Source of the DNA: Candidatus Iainarchaeum sp.
GTDB lineage: Archaea > Iainarchaeota > Iainarchaeia > Iainarchaeales > JAXPJC01
DNA: 14,308 nt
NCBI GenBank assembly: GCA_018304445.1
Contig: JAGVWD010000013.1
Coordinates: 1-14,308 of the forward strand
Direction: 5' to 3'
This document shows positions 1 through 6,108 of the stretch, one piece after another. Below the pieces are notes generated by a model. The model was not told the DNA's origin. It saw nothing but the letters and a program-made list of their open reading frames with translations, and ran no database searches. Numbering within the stretch: the stretch's first letter is position 1; each line of letters opens with the position of its first letter. The translations under genes and the position numbers were made by a program.

Positions 1-394
1 TTGCCTTTATTTTCACAAGCATTTTCTCATTGCTAATTTCTCCAATCCCGAGCTGTTCCCTTGCATATCTCACCACCCCCCCCATATTTCCCATTTTAAA
101 GCCCGCACCATATAATGATTTGAGCGTTTTCAATTTGTTTATGTGTTCGGGAATATTCTCAGGCTCAAATCCGTATTTCCTGAGCATCTCGCGCAGCTCC
201 TCAAATTCATTTTTCTGCATTCTCTCATGAAGATTCCGCTCGCCCTCTTCCTCTATTTTCTCAGCGCGCATTCCTTCAACATAGCGTATGCTGGCTTCCT
301 GCGCATGCCCGAAAAGCCCCTGGGCCCTTTCATGGGCCGCATAAGGCAACTGCGGCTTTACCCGCCTCCTGAACAATGAAAACAACGAGGGCAT
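1..394 (-). CDS. Unrecognised protein, 3' end beyond the left edge
   Basis: The frame is open from an ATG at 394 to the window edge, giving 131 codons with no stop. The ATG follows the TGA of the epimerase gene with no gap (TGA at 397-395, ATG at 394-392), so the two are probably cotranscribed and translationally coupled. The visible protein starts MPSLFSLFRRR. It then has a charged, helix-prone stretch (about residues 35-75, rich in Glu, Arg and Lys) and a Gly-rich segment near residue 95-106 (YGAGFKMGNMGG). No signal peptide or membrane segment is seen. The Gly-rich part is encoded across a run of eight G (plus-strand C8 at 76-83), so a sequencing slip there would change the frame of everything after it. 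I do not recognise the family. Confidence 0.7.
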   Translation of the reverse strand, partial: MPSLFSLFRRRVKPQLPYAAHERAQGLFGHAQEASIRYVEGMRAEKIEEEGERNLHERMQKNEFEELREMLRKYGFEPENIPEHINKLKTLKSLYGAGFKMGNMGGVVRYAREQLGIGEISNEKMLVKIKA

Positions 395-1318
395 TCAAAT
401 CTCCCCTTTGGATTTTAATTCTTCAAGAGTTTCCTTCATCCCTTCATGCAAAGAATATTTCGCATGCCAGCCCAATTTGTTTATTTTTCCAGTATTGTAA
501 GCCCTTTCCCTGACAAGCCTGTCTATGTGCGCAGGCATTATTACTGTCTTCTTCCCCTGCATTTTCGCCTTTGCGAGAAGCACGTGCGCAAGCAGCTTTG
601 CCTGCCACACCGGCAAATGCTTTTTAGGAACCTCAACATTTAACAAATTAGCAATTTCCATGTAAACCTCCTCCAAGGTGCCAGCGCGCTCCTCCGCAAC
701 AATATAAATTTCATTCTCAGCATTCTCATTCCCTGCAACAGACCTTATTGCGCTTGCAGCGTCCTTCACATAGAGCAATTGGAATTTGTTTTTTCCGTCC
801 CCTGTAATCGGAAAGCCCTTTTTTATCAGTTTTATTATCTGCTTCCAATAGGAGTTTGCACCATAAAGAAGCGCAAACCTAAGTATTGTTACTGGAAGAA
901 GCTCCTGGTAGCCCAGCGCGAGCTTTTCAGCCTCCGCCTTTGTTTTTTCATAATTCGTTTCAGGCGCATATGGAAAGGATTCATCCGCCACTCCGGAAAT
1001 ATTTCCCATTACCCCGACTGTAGAAGCGAAAACAAGCCTCTTCACATTGCATTTTGCGCACGCCTCCAGCACATTTTCAGTGCCCTTAACATTAATTTCA
1101 TACAGCTTCCCGTATGGAAGCGCCTCATCAAGCGCTGCCGCAAGATGCACAACAATATCCTTCCCCATGCAGGCATTTTCAACCTGCGCATAATCCAAAA
1201 TATCATTTCCCCGTTCCAGGTCAAATTCCCCAACCTCATAGCCCGCGCCATGCAACTCGCTTACGGCAAATTTCCCAAGAAAGCCGCATGCGCCGGTTAC
1301 AAGCACCTTTTTTACCAT
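395..1318 (-). CDS. NAD-dependent epimerase/dehydratase (extended SDR family)
   Basis: A 307-residue extended short-chain dehydrogenase/reductase, a family whose members use NAD(P) to epimerise, dehydrate or reduce nucleotide sugars or sterol-like substrates. The N-terminus is a Rossmann strand and turn, VLVTGACGFLG, with the GxxGxxG pattern at residues 9-15. The catalytic Ser/Thr region is ASTVGVMG (about 98-105) and the YxxxK pair is Y123/K127 (NYEKTK). Length and the C-terminal substrate-binding half fit the family, but the substrate cannot be read from sequence. An in-frame TTG two codons upstream (1324) would add two residues. I prefer the ATG at 1318 because it is a standard start and a TATA-like patch near 1345-1353 would place transcription start only a few bases ahead. 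It is divergent from rtcA, with an inverted repeat over the shared promoter. The unrecognised gene at 394 follows immediately. Confidence 0.9.
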   Translation of the reverse strand: MVKKVLVTGACGFLGKFAVSELHGAGYEVGEFDLERGNDILDYAQVENACMGKDIVVHLAAALDEALPYGKLYEINVKGTENVLEACAKCNVKRLVFASTVGVMGNISGVADESFPYAPETNYEKTKAEAEKLALGYQELLPVTILRFALLYGANSYWKQIIKLIKKGFPITGDGKNKFQLLYVKDAASAIRSVAGNENAENEIYIVAEERAGTLEEVYMEIANLLNVEVPKKHLPVWQAKLLAHVLLAKAKMQGKKTVIMPAHIDRLVRERAYNTGKINKLGWHAKYSLHEGMKETLEELKSKGEI

Positions 1319-1346
1319 AATCAATTCTATGTTTGGAATTGATTAT
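1317..1346. promoter_or_regulatory. 11-bp inverted repeat in a divergent promoter
   Basis: The arms ATAATCAATTC (1317-1327) and GAATTGATTAT (1336-1346) are perfect inverted copies with an 8-base spacer. The left arm covers the epimerase start codon. The right arm touches TTATTAAC (1343-1350), a plausible TATA box about 27 bases ahead of the rtcA ATG. The symmetry and position suggest a dimeric regulator site controlling both genes. AT-rich sequence makes chance symmetry more likely, so this is tentative. Confidence 0.4.
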
Positions 1347-1372
1347 TAACTTATTCATTAATTATTATTCTC

Positions 1373-2425
1373 ATGGACTTCATTGAGCTTTCAGGCGATT
1401 ATGGCTCAGGGGGAGGGCAGATTTTGCGCACAGCCCTCGGATTGAGCGCGCTGCTCCAGAAGCCGATTTCTGTAAGCAAAATCCGCTACAACCGCCCAAC
1501 TCCCGGGCTTCAGGCGCAGCATTTGACAGCATTAACAACCCTCAGGCAGATATGCAATGCACAGACAGAGGGCGCAAAAGCCCTTTCACAGGAGGTTAAA
1601 TTTTCCCCCCAGGCTGCGCATTCCGCGCAATTGCACATCAATATAGGCACAGCGGGCTCAATTACTCTCCTTCTCCAATCCATAATACTGCCGGCGCTCC
1701 TGCATGAAATAAGGCTGCGCATTGTCGGAGGCACAGACGTCGCATGGGCCCCAAGCATAAACTACATGCAGAGCGTTCTATTGCCAACACTTGCAAAAAT
1801 GAATGCAAAATTTGATTTGGAGCTTAATGCGCGCGGTTATTACCCCAAGGGATCGGGCTCAGCAAGCTTCAGCTCAAAGCCCGCAAGGCTCCCGCTTAAG
1901 CCAATTTCCCTTACAAATTTTGGAAATCTTGAGCGCATAAGGATAATTTCCCATTGCGCAAACCTCCCGAAGGAAGTCGCGCTCAATCAGCTGAAATCAG
2001 CAAAGAAATCAATAACTGATGCGCTTGGAAATCTTGACCTGGAGGAAACAGTTGAGTGCAGGGAAAAGAGCGAAACCACAGGGAGCGGAATAGATTTGTT
2101 TGCATATTTCAGCTCAGGTGCTGTTCTCGGCGCAAATGCATTAGGAGAAAAAGGCAAGCCCGCTGAGAAAGTGGGAAAGGAAGCAGCGGAAAAGCTTCTT
2201 AAGGAGCTTTCAGCAAAAAAGCCCTGCGATTCCCATCTGGCAGACCAGTTGATTCCATTTATGGCGCTCGCGCAGGGCTACAGCACAATAGAAACAACCG
2301 CGCTTACTGAGCACACGCAAACAAACATATTTGTTGTTGAGAAGTTTCTGGATGTGAAATTTGAGGTTTCCGGCAACTTGCACGAGCCCGCGGAAATTTC
2401 TGTTATTGGTACAGGCTTCAGATAA
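1373..2425 (+). CDS. rtcA: RNA 3'-terminal phosphate cyclase
   Basis: RtcA converts an RNA 3'-phosphate to a 2',3'-cyclic phosphate using ATP, through a covalent enzyme-histidine-AMP intermediate. The protein is 350 residues, close to the usual 340-ish. The N-terminal signature DYGSGGGQILRTALGLSALL (residues 9-28) and RPTPGLQAQHLTAL (41-54) are characteristic of the family. The C-terminal EHTQTNIFVVEKFL carries the expected catalytic histidine, H314 (E. coli RtcA uses His309). The ATG at 1373 is chosen because the signature begins five residues in. No Shine-Dalgarno is visible, and a TATA-like TTATTAAC is about 27 bases ahead, so the message may be leaderless. It is the only recognised plus-strand protein gene here. 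It ends base-to-base against the convergent gene at 2426. Family confidence is very high; the in vivo RNA substrate is unknown. Confidence 0.96.
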   Translation: MDFIELSGDYGSGGGQILRTALGLSALLQKPISVSKIRYNRPTPGLQAQHLTALTTLRQICNAQTEGAKALSQEVKFSPQAAHSAQLHINIGTAGSITLLLQSIILPALLHEIRLRIVGGTDVAWAPSINYMQSVLLPTLAKMNAKFDLELNARGYYPKGSGSASFSSKPARLPLKPISLTNFGNLERIRIISHCANLPKEVALNQLKSAKKSITDALGNLDLEETVECREKSETTGSGIDLFAYFSSGAVLGANALGEKGKPAEKVGKEAAEKLLKELSAKKPCDSHLADQLIPFMALAQGYSTIETTALTEHTQTNIFVVEKFLDVKFEVSGNLHEPAEISVIGTGFR

Positions 2426-2692
2426 TCATTTTCTTTCAGATATGATTACCACAGTTTTTTGTTTTTTGTATCCGGGGTTTTTAACATTAACTTCTAAAAA
2501 CAACCTACCATTTCCGATATTTTCAGCAAGATTCATCACTTTCGTGTGCCTAGGCTCACGGGCAATAAGCGTTGCAAACACCTTTATGAATTTAGTTGCT
2601 TCCCTTCTGCCAATCACGCGTTTCTTAATATGGGGCAAAAATGCCTTATTCAAATGAGCAACAACACGATTCTTTGTCTGTTTTCGTAGCAT
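2426..2692 (-). CDS. Small basic protein of unknown function (88 aa)
   Basis: An 88-residue, strongly basic protein with no motif I recognise. The N-terminal half (MLRKQTKNRVVAHLNKAF) is Lys/Arg-rich and probably helical. The C-terminal half alternates hydrophobic and charged residues (GRLFLEVNVKNPGYKKQKTV), suggesting beta strands; a nucleic-acid-binding role is a guess from charge alone. A good ribosome-binding site GAGGT (minus strand, 2706-2702) lies nine bases ahead of the ATG at 2692 and supports this start. The prepilin peptidase gene ends 36 bases upstream, so it is probably the last gene of that operon. Its TGA directly abuts the rtcA TAA in convergent orientation. The Lys-rich C-terminal codons are also the T-rich stretch that may terminate rtcA. 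Confidence 0.7.
   Translation of the reverse strand: MLRKQTKNRVVAHLNKAFLPHIKKRVIGRREATKFIKVFATLIAREPRHTKVMNLAENIGNGRLFLEVNVKNPGYKKQKTVVIISERK
2455..2467 (+). terminator. T-rich terminator for rtcA inside the convergent gene
   Basis: Thirty bases after the rtcA stop the plus strand reads T6-G-T6. Archaeal RNA polymerase commonly stops at oligo-T runs without a hairpin, so this is a plausible rtcA terminator. It lies inside the 3' coding part of the opposing 88-aa gene, where it encodes Lys-Lys-Gln-Lys. Confidence 0.45.
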
Positions 2693-2728
2693 ATCAAATA
2701 TACCTCTCCCGCATTTATATTCCTATAC

Positions 2729-3586
2729 CTATAATATGCCAAACCCCGCGAACAAATCCGGCAGCGCAATTATCACAATAACGGCAGCAAAAACAAAAGG
2801 CGCGAATTTTGGGAGATTGCGGTAAACAGGCAGCTTTGCGATTTTCAGCCTTTTGAGCTTTTCAATCTCCTTTTTCTCAAATACCCGCTTTCCCCTGAGA
2901 TTAAGCGCCCTGCCAAGCTTTTCTTTCTGCCCATTTGACAAAAAATCCCAGGCGACTATCTCATCCTCCTCAAATTTGCCTATTGCAATTTCCTTCAGGA
3001 AAAACTCCTTCCTTATGCCCTTCTCAAACGCAATGAAAAGCAATGCGCAAACCACAACAACCGCAAGCACGGCAACGAACTGCATCTGCAAAAATTTCAA
3101 CTGGAATAAAAGTGCAAAATAAAGCGCAAAGAACACTGCAAACAGGGAAGCGTTGAATATCCCCTGCTTATTCAGCGCAAAATCAACTCCCCTTCCGAAG
3201 TATTTCGGCACATAATAGATTGAAAGCGCGGCAATCGCGATTATCGCTGAAACAAAAACAACTAGCAGTATGAAGGGGTAATTATGATTTGGCAGATATG
3301 GCAGCAGCAAGGAAATTCCAACAAACAGCTTCACATCCCCCCCGCCGATTTTGCCAGTGTAGTAAAGAAGATAGCACACGGCAAAAACAGCAAGCGCAAC
3401 TGCGAAGTAATTTATCGTGTCCATGAAATTTGCAAAAACCCCGACATAAATATTCAAGAGCGCCCCAAGAGCAATCATAGGATATGTAAGCTTGTCATAA
3501 ATCAGACCAGTGCGCAGGTCTGTATAAGAAGCGATTGCCGTTGAGAATAAAACAGCAGCCTCGCGCAATAAAAAAAGGTAAGGCAT
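2729..3586 (-). CDS. Archaeal prepilin/preflagellin peptidase (A24 family)
   Basis: An integral membrane aspartyl protease that cleaves the short positive leader from class III signal peptides of pilins and archaellins. It is 285 residues with several hydrophobic spans, including about 41-75, 88-112, 140-185 and a last one near 262-285. The two catalytic aspartates are visible: D23 in SYTDLRTGLIYDKLTYP and D84 in GKIGGGDVKLF, the GxGD motif of this family. A cytosolic charged region (about 185-255, rich in Lys and Glu) precedes the last membrane span, as in FlaK/PibD-type enzymes. The ATG at 3586 follows the TAG of the upstream gene with no gap. An AAGGAGA site in the end of that gene (about 3599-3593) fixes the start. 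No pilin gene is visible in the window, so whether it serves pili, archaella or other surface structures is open. Confidence 0.9.
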   Translation of the reverse strand: MPYLFLLREAAVLFSTAIASYTDLRTGLIYDKLTYPMIALGALLNIYVGVFANFMDTINYFAVALAVFAVCYLLYYTGKIGGGDVKLFVGISLLLPYLPNHNYPFILLVVFVSAIIAIAALSIYYVPKYFGRGVDFALNKQGIFNASLFAVFFALYFALLFQLKFLQMQFVAVLAVVVVCALLFIAFEKGIRKEFFLKEIAIGKFEEDEIVAWDFLSNGQKEKLGRALNLRGKRVFEKKEIEKLKRLKIAKLPVYRNLPKFAPFVFAAVIVIIALPDLFAGFGIL

Positions 3587-4045
3587 CTAATGTCTCCTTA
3601 CATTATTTTTATTTATCATTAGTATCTGTTTGCTTCCGGGGAGCAAGACTTCTTTTGCTTTTTTTGCTATAGCAACTTGTGTAAGATATAACCTCCTCTT
3701 TTTAGCAAAATTTACAAAAAATTTTTCCTTTTTAGGCAGAGCAATTGCGCGTATTACTGTATATCCTGGATTATCTGCCAATATTCCATCAATCATCTGC
3801 TGGCAGTGTGGCTTCCTGAATTCTAAGTTGAATGGAGAAACGTCTATGGCCTTTCTCCCTTTTAAATCTACAAATTTATAACATACAATGGCAATTGGTT
3901 TATTGTCTTTCAGCCTAACAACAAAACGATCGAATTTTTTTGGGTAAACTCCTGTTTTTCCGCTTTCTTCAAAAAACATTTGTGAAACCAACAACTTGTG
4001 CGCAGGATTTGACCATTGTATTTTAATATCCCCATATTTGACCAT
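3587..4045 (-). CDS. Unrecognised 152-aa protein downstream of SRP54
   Basis: A 152-residue, Lys-rich soluble protein; I do not recognise the family. It mixes beta-like stretches (DRFVVRLKDNKPIAIVCYKF about 39-58; YTVIRAIALP about 94-104) with a basic C-terminal half ending NKNNVRRH. There is one Cys-His pair (PHCQQM about 79-84) but no clear metal site, membrane span or signal peptide. GGTGAT (minus strand, 4058-4053) is six bases ahead of the ATG at 4045 and overlaps the srp54 TGA. The gene therefore starts only seven bases after srp54 and should be translated from the same message. Its own TAG abuts the start of prepilin peptidase. The tight packing between srp54 and a membrane protease suggests, but does not show, a secretion-related role. 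Confidence 0.75.
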   Translation of the reverse strand: MVKYGDIKIQWSNPAHKLLVSQMFFEESGKTGVYPKKFDRFVVRLKDNKPIAIVCYKFVDLKGRKAIDVSPFNLEFRKPHCQQMIDGILADNPGYTVIRAIALPKKEKFFVNFAKKRRLYLTQVAIAKKAKEVLLPGSKQILMINKNNVRRH

Positions 4046-4052
4046 TTTTGCA

Positions 4053-5414
4053 TCACCTTATCCTGAATTTTTTCTTTTTCATTGCAAGCTTTCCAAACAA
4101 TTTCTGCATCTTCCCTTTCTGAAGGTCTTCCATACTCTTTATTTCCCCTATGCCCTTGAACTGCTTGAACATTTCCCTCATGCGCCTGTAATTCTTGAGA
4201 AGTTCCCTCACATCCTCCTCCTTCTTCCCCGAGCCCTTTGCAATTCTCAGTATCCTGCTCCTGTCAACAATCTCAGGATTGCGCTTCTCCTGCCTTGTCA
4301 TTGAATCCATAACTATTTTGAAATTTTCAAGCTTCTGCTCCGAAGTTTCCAGCAAGTCCTTCGGAATCTGCATCCCCACCCCCAGCATGTCCATTACCTT
4401 CCCCAAAGGGCCCATTTTCTTCATCGCCTTCAGCTGCGCGTAAAATGTTTCAAGATTGAATTCCCTATGCATTAATTCTTCTGGGCTTATTTCCCCCTCA
4501 GATGAGATTTCCTCTGCCTTCTCAAGCAGCGCCTGTAGGTCCCCATAGCCCATTATCCTTGATAAGTAGCGCGTTGCATCAAACTCCTCAAAATCATCGG
4601 TTTTTTCCCCGGTTCCAATGAAATAAACATTTGAGTTTGTCGCCCTGCATGCAGCAAGCGCGCCCCCGCCCTTTGCGCTTCCATCCATTCTCGTAATGAT
4701 AATCCCGTTTACCCCGACAGCATCATGGAATGCCCTTGCCTGCTTCCCCGCAATCTGCCCTGTATCTGCCCCCAGAACAAGCCAGGTCTGCTCTGGCCTG
4801 AAAGCAGAGGAAACTTCCCTTATTTCCCTTACAAGTTCAGAATCAAGGGCGCTCCTTCCCGCGGAATCAACAATTATCACATCGCATTTTTCCTTTTCAA
4901 GTTCCTTCAGCCCCTGCCTCACAACCGCTGCGGCACTTTTCTCTTTTGGATTTCCGTAAAATGGAATTTTAACCTTCCCGCTCAGCTGCTGCAACTGCTC
5001 AAATGCGGCAGGCCTTGCAGTGTCTGCGCAAATGGCTCCAACCTTCAGGCCGCGCTTTGAGTAGTATTTTGCAATCTTGGCTGTAGCAGTTGTTTTTCCA
5101 TGGCCGAAGGTTCCGACAAGAAGAATCCTTTTTGGCTTTTGCGGAATTTCCGCTTTCGCCCCTCCCAGGGCCTCAGCAAGCAGGTCATAGGTTATTTTGA
5201 TTATGTGCTGCCTTCTGTCAAATCCCGAGGGCAGTTCCCTGAAAGCCTCGGATTCAATTTTCTTGCTCAGCTCAAGGACCAATTGAACTTCCACGTCCCC
5301 CGCAATAAGCGCGCGCTGCAAATCCTTTATTACCTCAGCAATCAGCTCCTTGTCTATGAAAGTGGATTTGCGCAGCCTCTCAAGCGCACCCCTGAGTTTT
5401 TCCCCTAAGCCCAT
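4053..5414 (-). CDS. srp54: Signal recognition particle GTPase SRP54
   Basis: SRP54 binds signal peptides of nascent membrane and secreted proteins through its Met-rich M domain and docks with FtsY through its NG GTPase domain. The protein is 453 residues, typical for archaea. The N domain spans about 1-90. The G domain has the P-loop GTFGHGKT (101-108), DTARPAAFEQL (131-141), DSAGR (183-187, usually DTAGR) and TRMDGSAKGGGAL (241-253, usually TKLDG). The M domain starts near FNLETFYAQLKAMKKMGPLG and contains the SRP-RNA-binding RIAKGSGKKEEDVRELL. The frame stays open 14 codons upstream to 5456, but that segment covers the TATA box, so I start at MGLGEKL (5414). FtsY is the next recognised gene upstream; the 652 bases between hold the RNA candidate and a broken gene. 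Confidence 0.96.
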   Translation of the reverse strand: MGLGEKLRGALERLRKSTFIDKELIAEVIKDLQRALIAGDVEVQLVLELSKKIESEAFRELPSGFDRRQHIIKITYDLLAEALGGAKAEIPQKPKRILLVGTFGHGKTTATAKIAKYYSKRGLKVGAICADTARPAAFEQLQQLSGKVKIPFYGNPKEKSAAAVVRQGLKELEKEKCDVIIVDSAGRSALDSELVREIREVSSAFRPEQTWLVLGADTGQIAGKQARAFHDAVGVNGIIITRMDGSAKGGGALAACRATNSNVYFIGTGEKTDDFEEFDATRYLSRIMGYGDLQALLEKAEEISSEGEISPEELMHREFNLETFYAQLKAMKKMGPLGKVMDMLGVGMQIPKDLLETSEQKLENFKIVMDSMTRQEKRNPEIVDRSRILRIAKGSGKKEEDVRELLKNYRRMREMFKQFKGIGEIKSMEDLQKGKMQKLFGKLAMKKKKFRIR

Positions 5415-5444
5415 TCTCCCACAGCAAAATTGAGCACAAAAATA

Positions 5445-5453
5445 GTTATAAAA
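5445..5453 (-). promoter_or_regulatory. TATA box for srp54
   Basis: The minus strand reads TTTTATAAC, centred about 35 bases ahead of the srp54 ATG. Transcription would begin near 5423, leaving a leader of about nine bases that contains GGGAGA directly against the start codon. This gives srp54 its own promoter, separate from ftsY. Confidence 0.5.
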
Positions 5454-5512
5454 CATGCCTTATTTTGCAAAAGTCACAAATTAATCGTGCAACAATAATT
5501 GTACAGAAAGCC

Positions 5513-5519
5513 TTAAATA
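5513..5519 (+). promoter_or_regulatory. TATA box for the structured RNA
   Basis: TTAAATA is centred at 5516, exactly 25 bases ahead of 5541, where the closing stem of the predicted RNA begins. That is the standard archaeal TATA-to-start distance. It faces away from the srp54 promoter. Confidence 0.6.
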
Positions 5520-5540
5520 CTTCCTTCGCGCAAGTAAATC

Positions 5541-5639
5541 AGAGGCGGGTTAATTAGCGTTAGACTGATAGGCTAATATACTCGGGAGCAAAGCACACTC
5601 TGCTAAGAGAGTTTTTATTTTGGCTCCCTTCCGCCTCTT
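5541..5639 (+). ncRNA. Predicted structured non-coding RNA, about 99 nt, family unknown
   Basis: No reading frame fits here, but the strand folds into nested helices. AGAGGCGG (5541-5548) pairs with CCGCCTCT (5631-5638) as an 8-bp closing stem, extendable by a G-U pair. ATTAGC (5553-5558) pairs with GCTAAT (5572-5577), leaving a 13-base loop. GGGAGC (5584-5589) pairs with GCTCCC (5623-5628), and inside it ACTCT (5597-5601) pairs with AGAGT (5608-5612). A TATA box is 25 bases ahead of the first stem base, and T runs follow. Lying between srp54 and ftsY it might be thought SRP RNA, but it is far too short and lacks the helix-8 motif. It has no tRNA T-loop or box C/D motifs. The last 20 bases recur immediately downstream. 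Confidence 0.6.
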
Positions 5640-5660
5640 TTGGCTCCCTTCCGCCTCTTT
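5621..5660 (+). repeat. Exact tandem duplication of a 20-base unit at the RNA 3' end
   Basis: The 20 bases at 5621-5640 (TGGCTCCCTTCCGCCTCTTT) are repeated without change or spacer at 5641-5660. Each copy holds the 3' strands of two RNA helices: GCTCCC (pairs with 5584-5589) and CCGCCTCT (pairs with 5541-5548). The RNA could thus close on either copy, giving forms of about 99 or 119 bases. Confidence 0.95.
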
Positions 5661-5671
5661 TTCTATTTTTT
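5658..5671 (+). terminator. Oligo-T terminator after the structured RNA
   Basis: TTTTT, CTA, then TTTTTT directly follow the second 20-base repeat. Oligo-T is the usual archaeal termination signal, and the position suits the RNA candidate. A shorter T run also follows the first copy. Confidence 0.5.
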
Positions 5672-5680
5672 AGATAATAA

Positions 5681-6093
5681 TATAAAGTTCCAGGACATAC
5701 TTCTGATACGGCTTCCCTTATAAGCTCAAAGCGCCAGGCAATAAAACGTGTTAAAATTCTGCGCGAATACTATGGATATGACACACCAAAAGTGGTGCAT
5801 GAGCTCACGAAGGCCATGGGTTTTGTTCAAGGCAGCAGAGGAGCCATGGATTATATTGAAAATAAAAGGCTGGGGGCAATCAATAAAAAAATTAAAAACA
5901 AATTAATGTCGAATGTTCTTTTTATGATTAAACCTCTGGAACACTGCGCGAGAATGTATAAAAAACAAAAAGTTCCCGATGGAGGATAAACGCAAAAGCG
6001 CTCTATCTCTTCGTAGCTCCCATGGCAAAAAGGCTGAATTCGAAAAACATAAACGACAGGCTAATTGCTATAACCCTCAAACTGGAAGGTTAG
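5681..6093 (+). pseudogene. Probable broken gene of unknown function in the srp54-ftsY gap
   Basis: One frame is open from 5681 to a TAA at 5987-5989. It reads like real protein (SKRQAIKRVKILREYYGY, then VVHELTKAMGFVQGSRGAMD), yet the only usable starts are two GTG codons at 5792 and 5795, well inside the protein-like part. The frame one base back then continues as INAKALYLFVAPMAKRLN and NDRLIAITLKLEG to a TAG at 6091-6093. The simplest reading is a gene that lost its start and suffered a frameshift near 5980. Alternatively the GTG-started 65-aa ORF (5792-5989) is a genuine small basic protein. ATATAAAG at 5680-5687 could be a promoter. I recognise no family. Its plus-strand position inside a minus-strand operon suggests insertion. 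Confidence 0.4.
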
Positions 6094-6108
6094 AATCTCT
6101 GGTCAGAC

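Noticed and set aside
779..1342. Plus-strand frame of 187 codons
   Set aside because: It lies opposite the epimerase, whose Rossmann and YxxxK motifs are intact; composition is that of a shadow frame.
5415..5456. Longer srp54 start giving 14 extra residues (MFYNYFCAQFCCGR)
   Set aside because: The segment is Cys/Phe/Tyr-rich, unlike SRP54 N-termini, and its codons cover the likely TATA box.
5541..5639. tRNA, possibly with an intron
   Set aside because: The closing stem is tRNA-like in size, but there is no T-loop (GGTTCNANNCC pattern) on either strand and no convincing anticodon arm.
5541..5639. SRP (7S) RNA because of its position beside srp54
   Set aside because: It is about 99 bases against roughly 300 for archaeal SRP RNA, and the conserved helix-8 GGAA-loop/AGCAG motif is absent.
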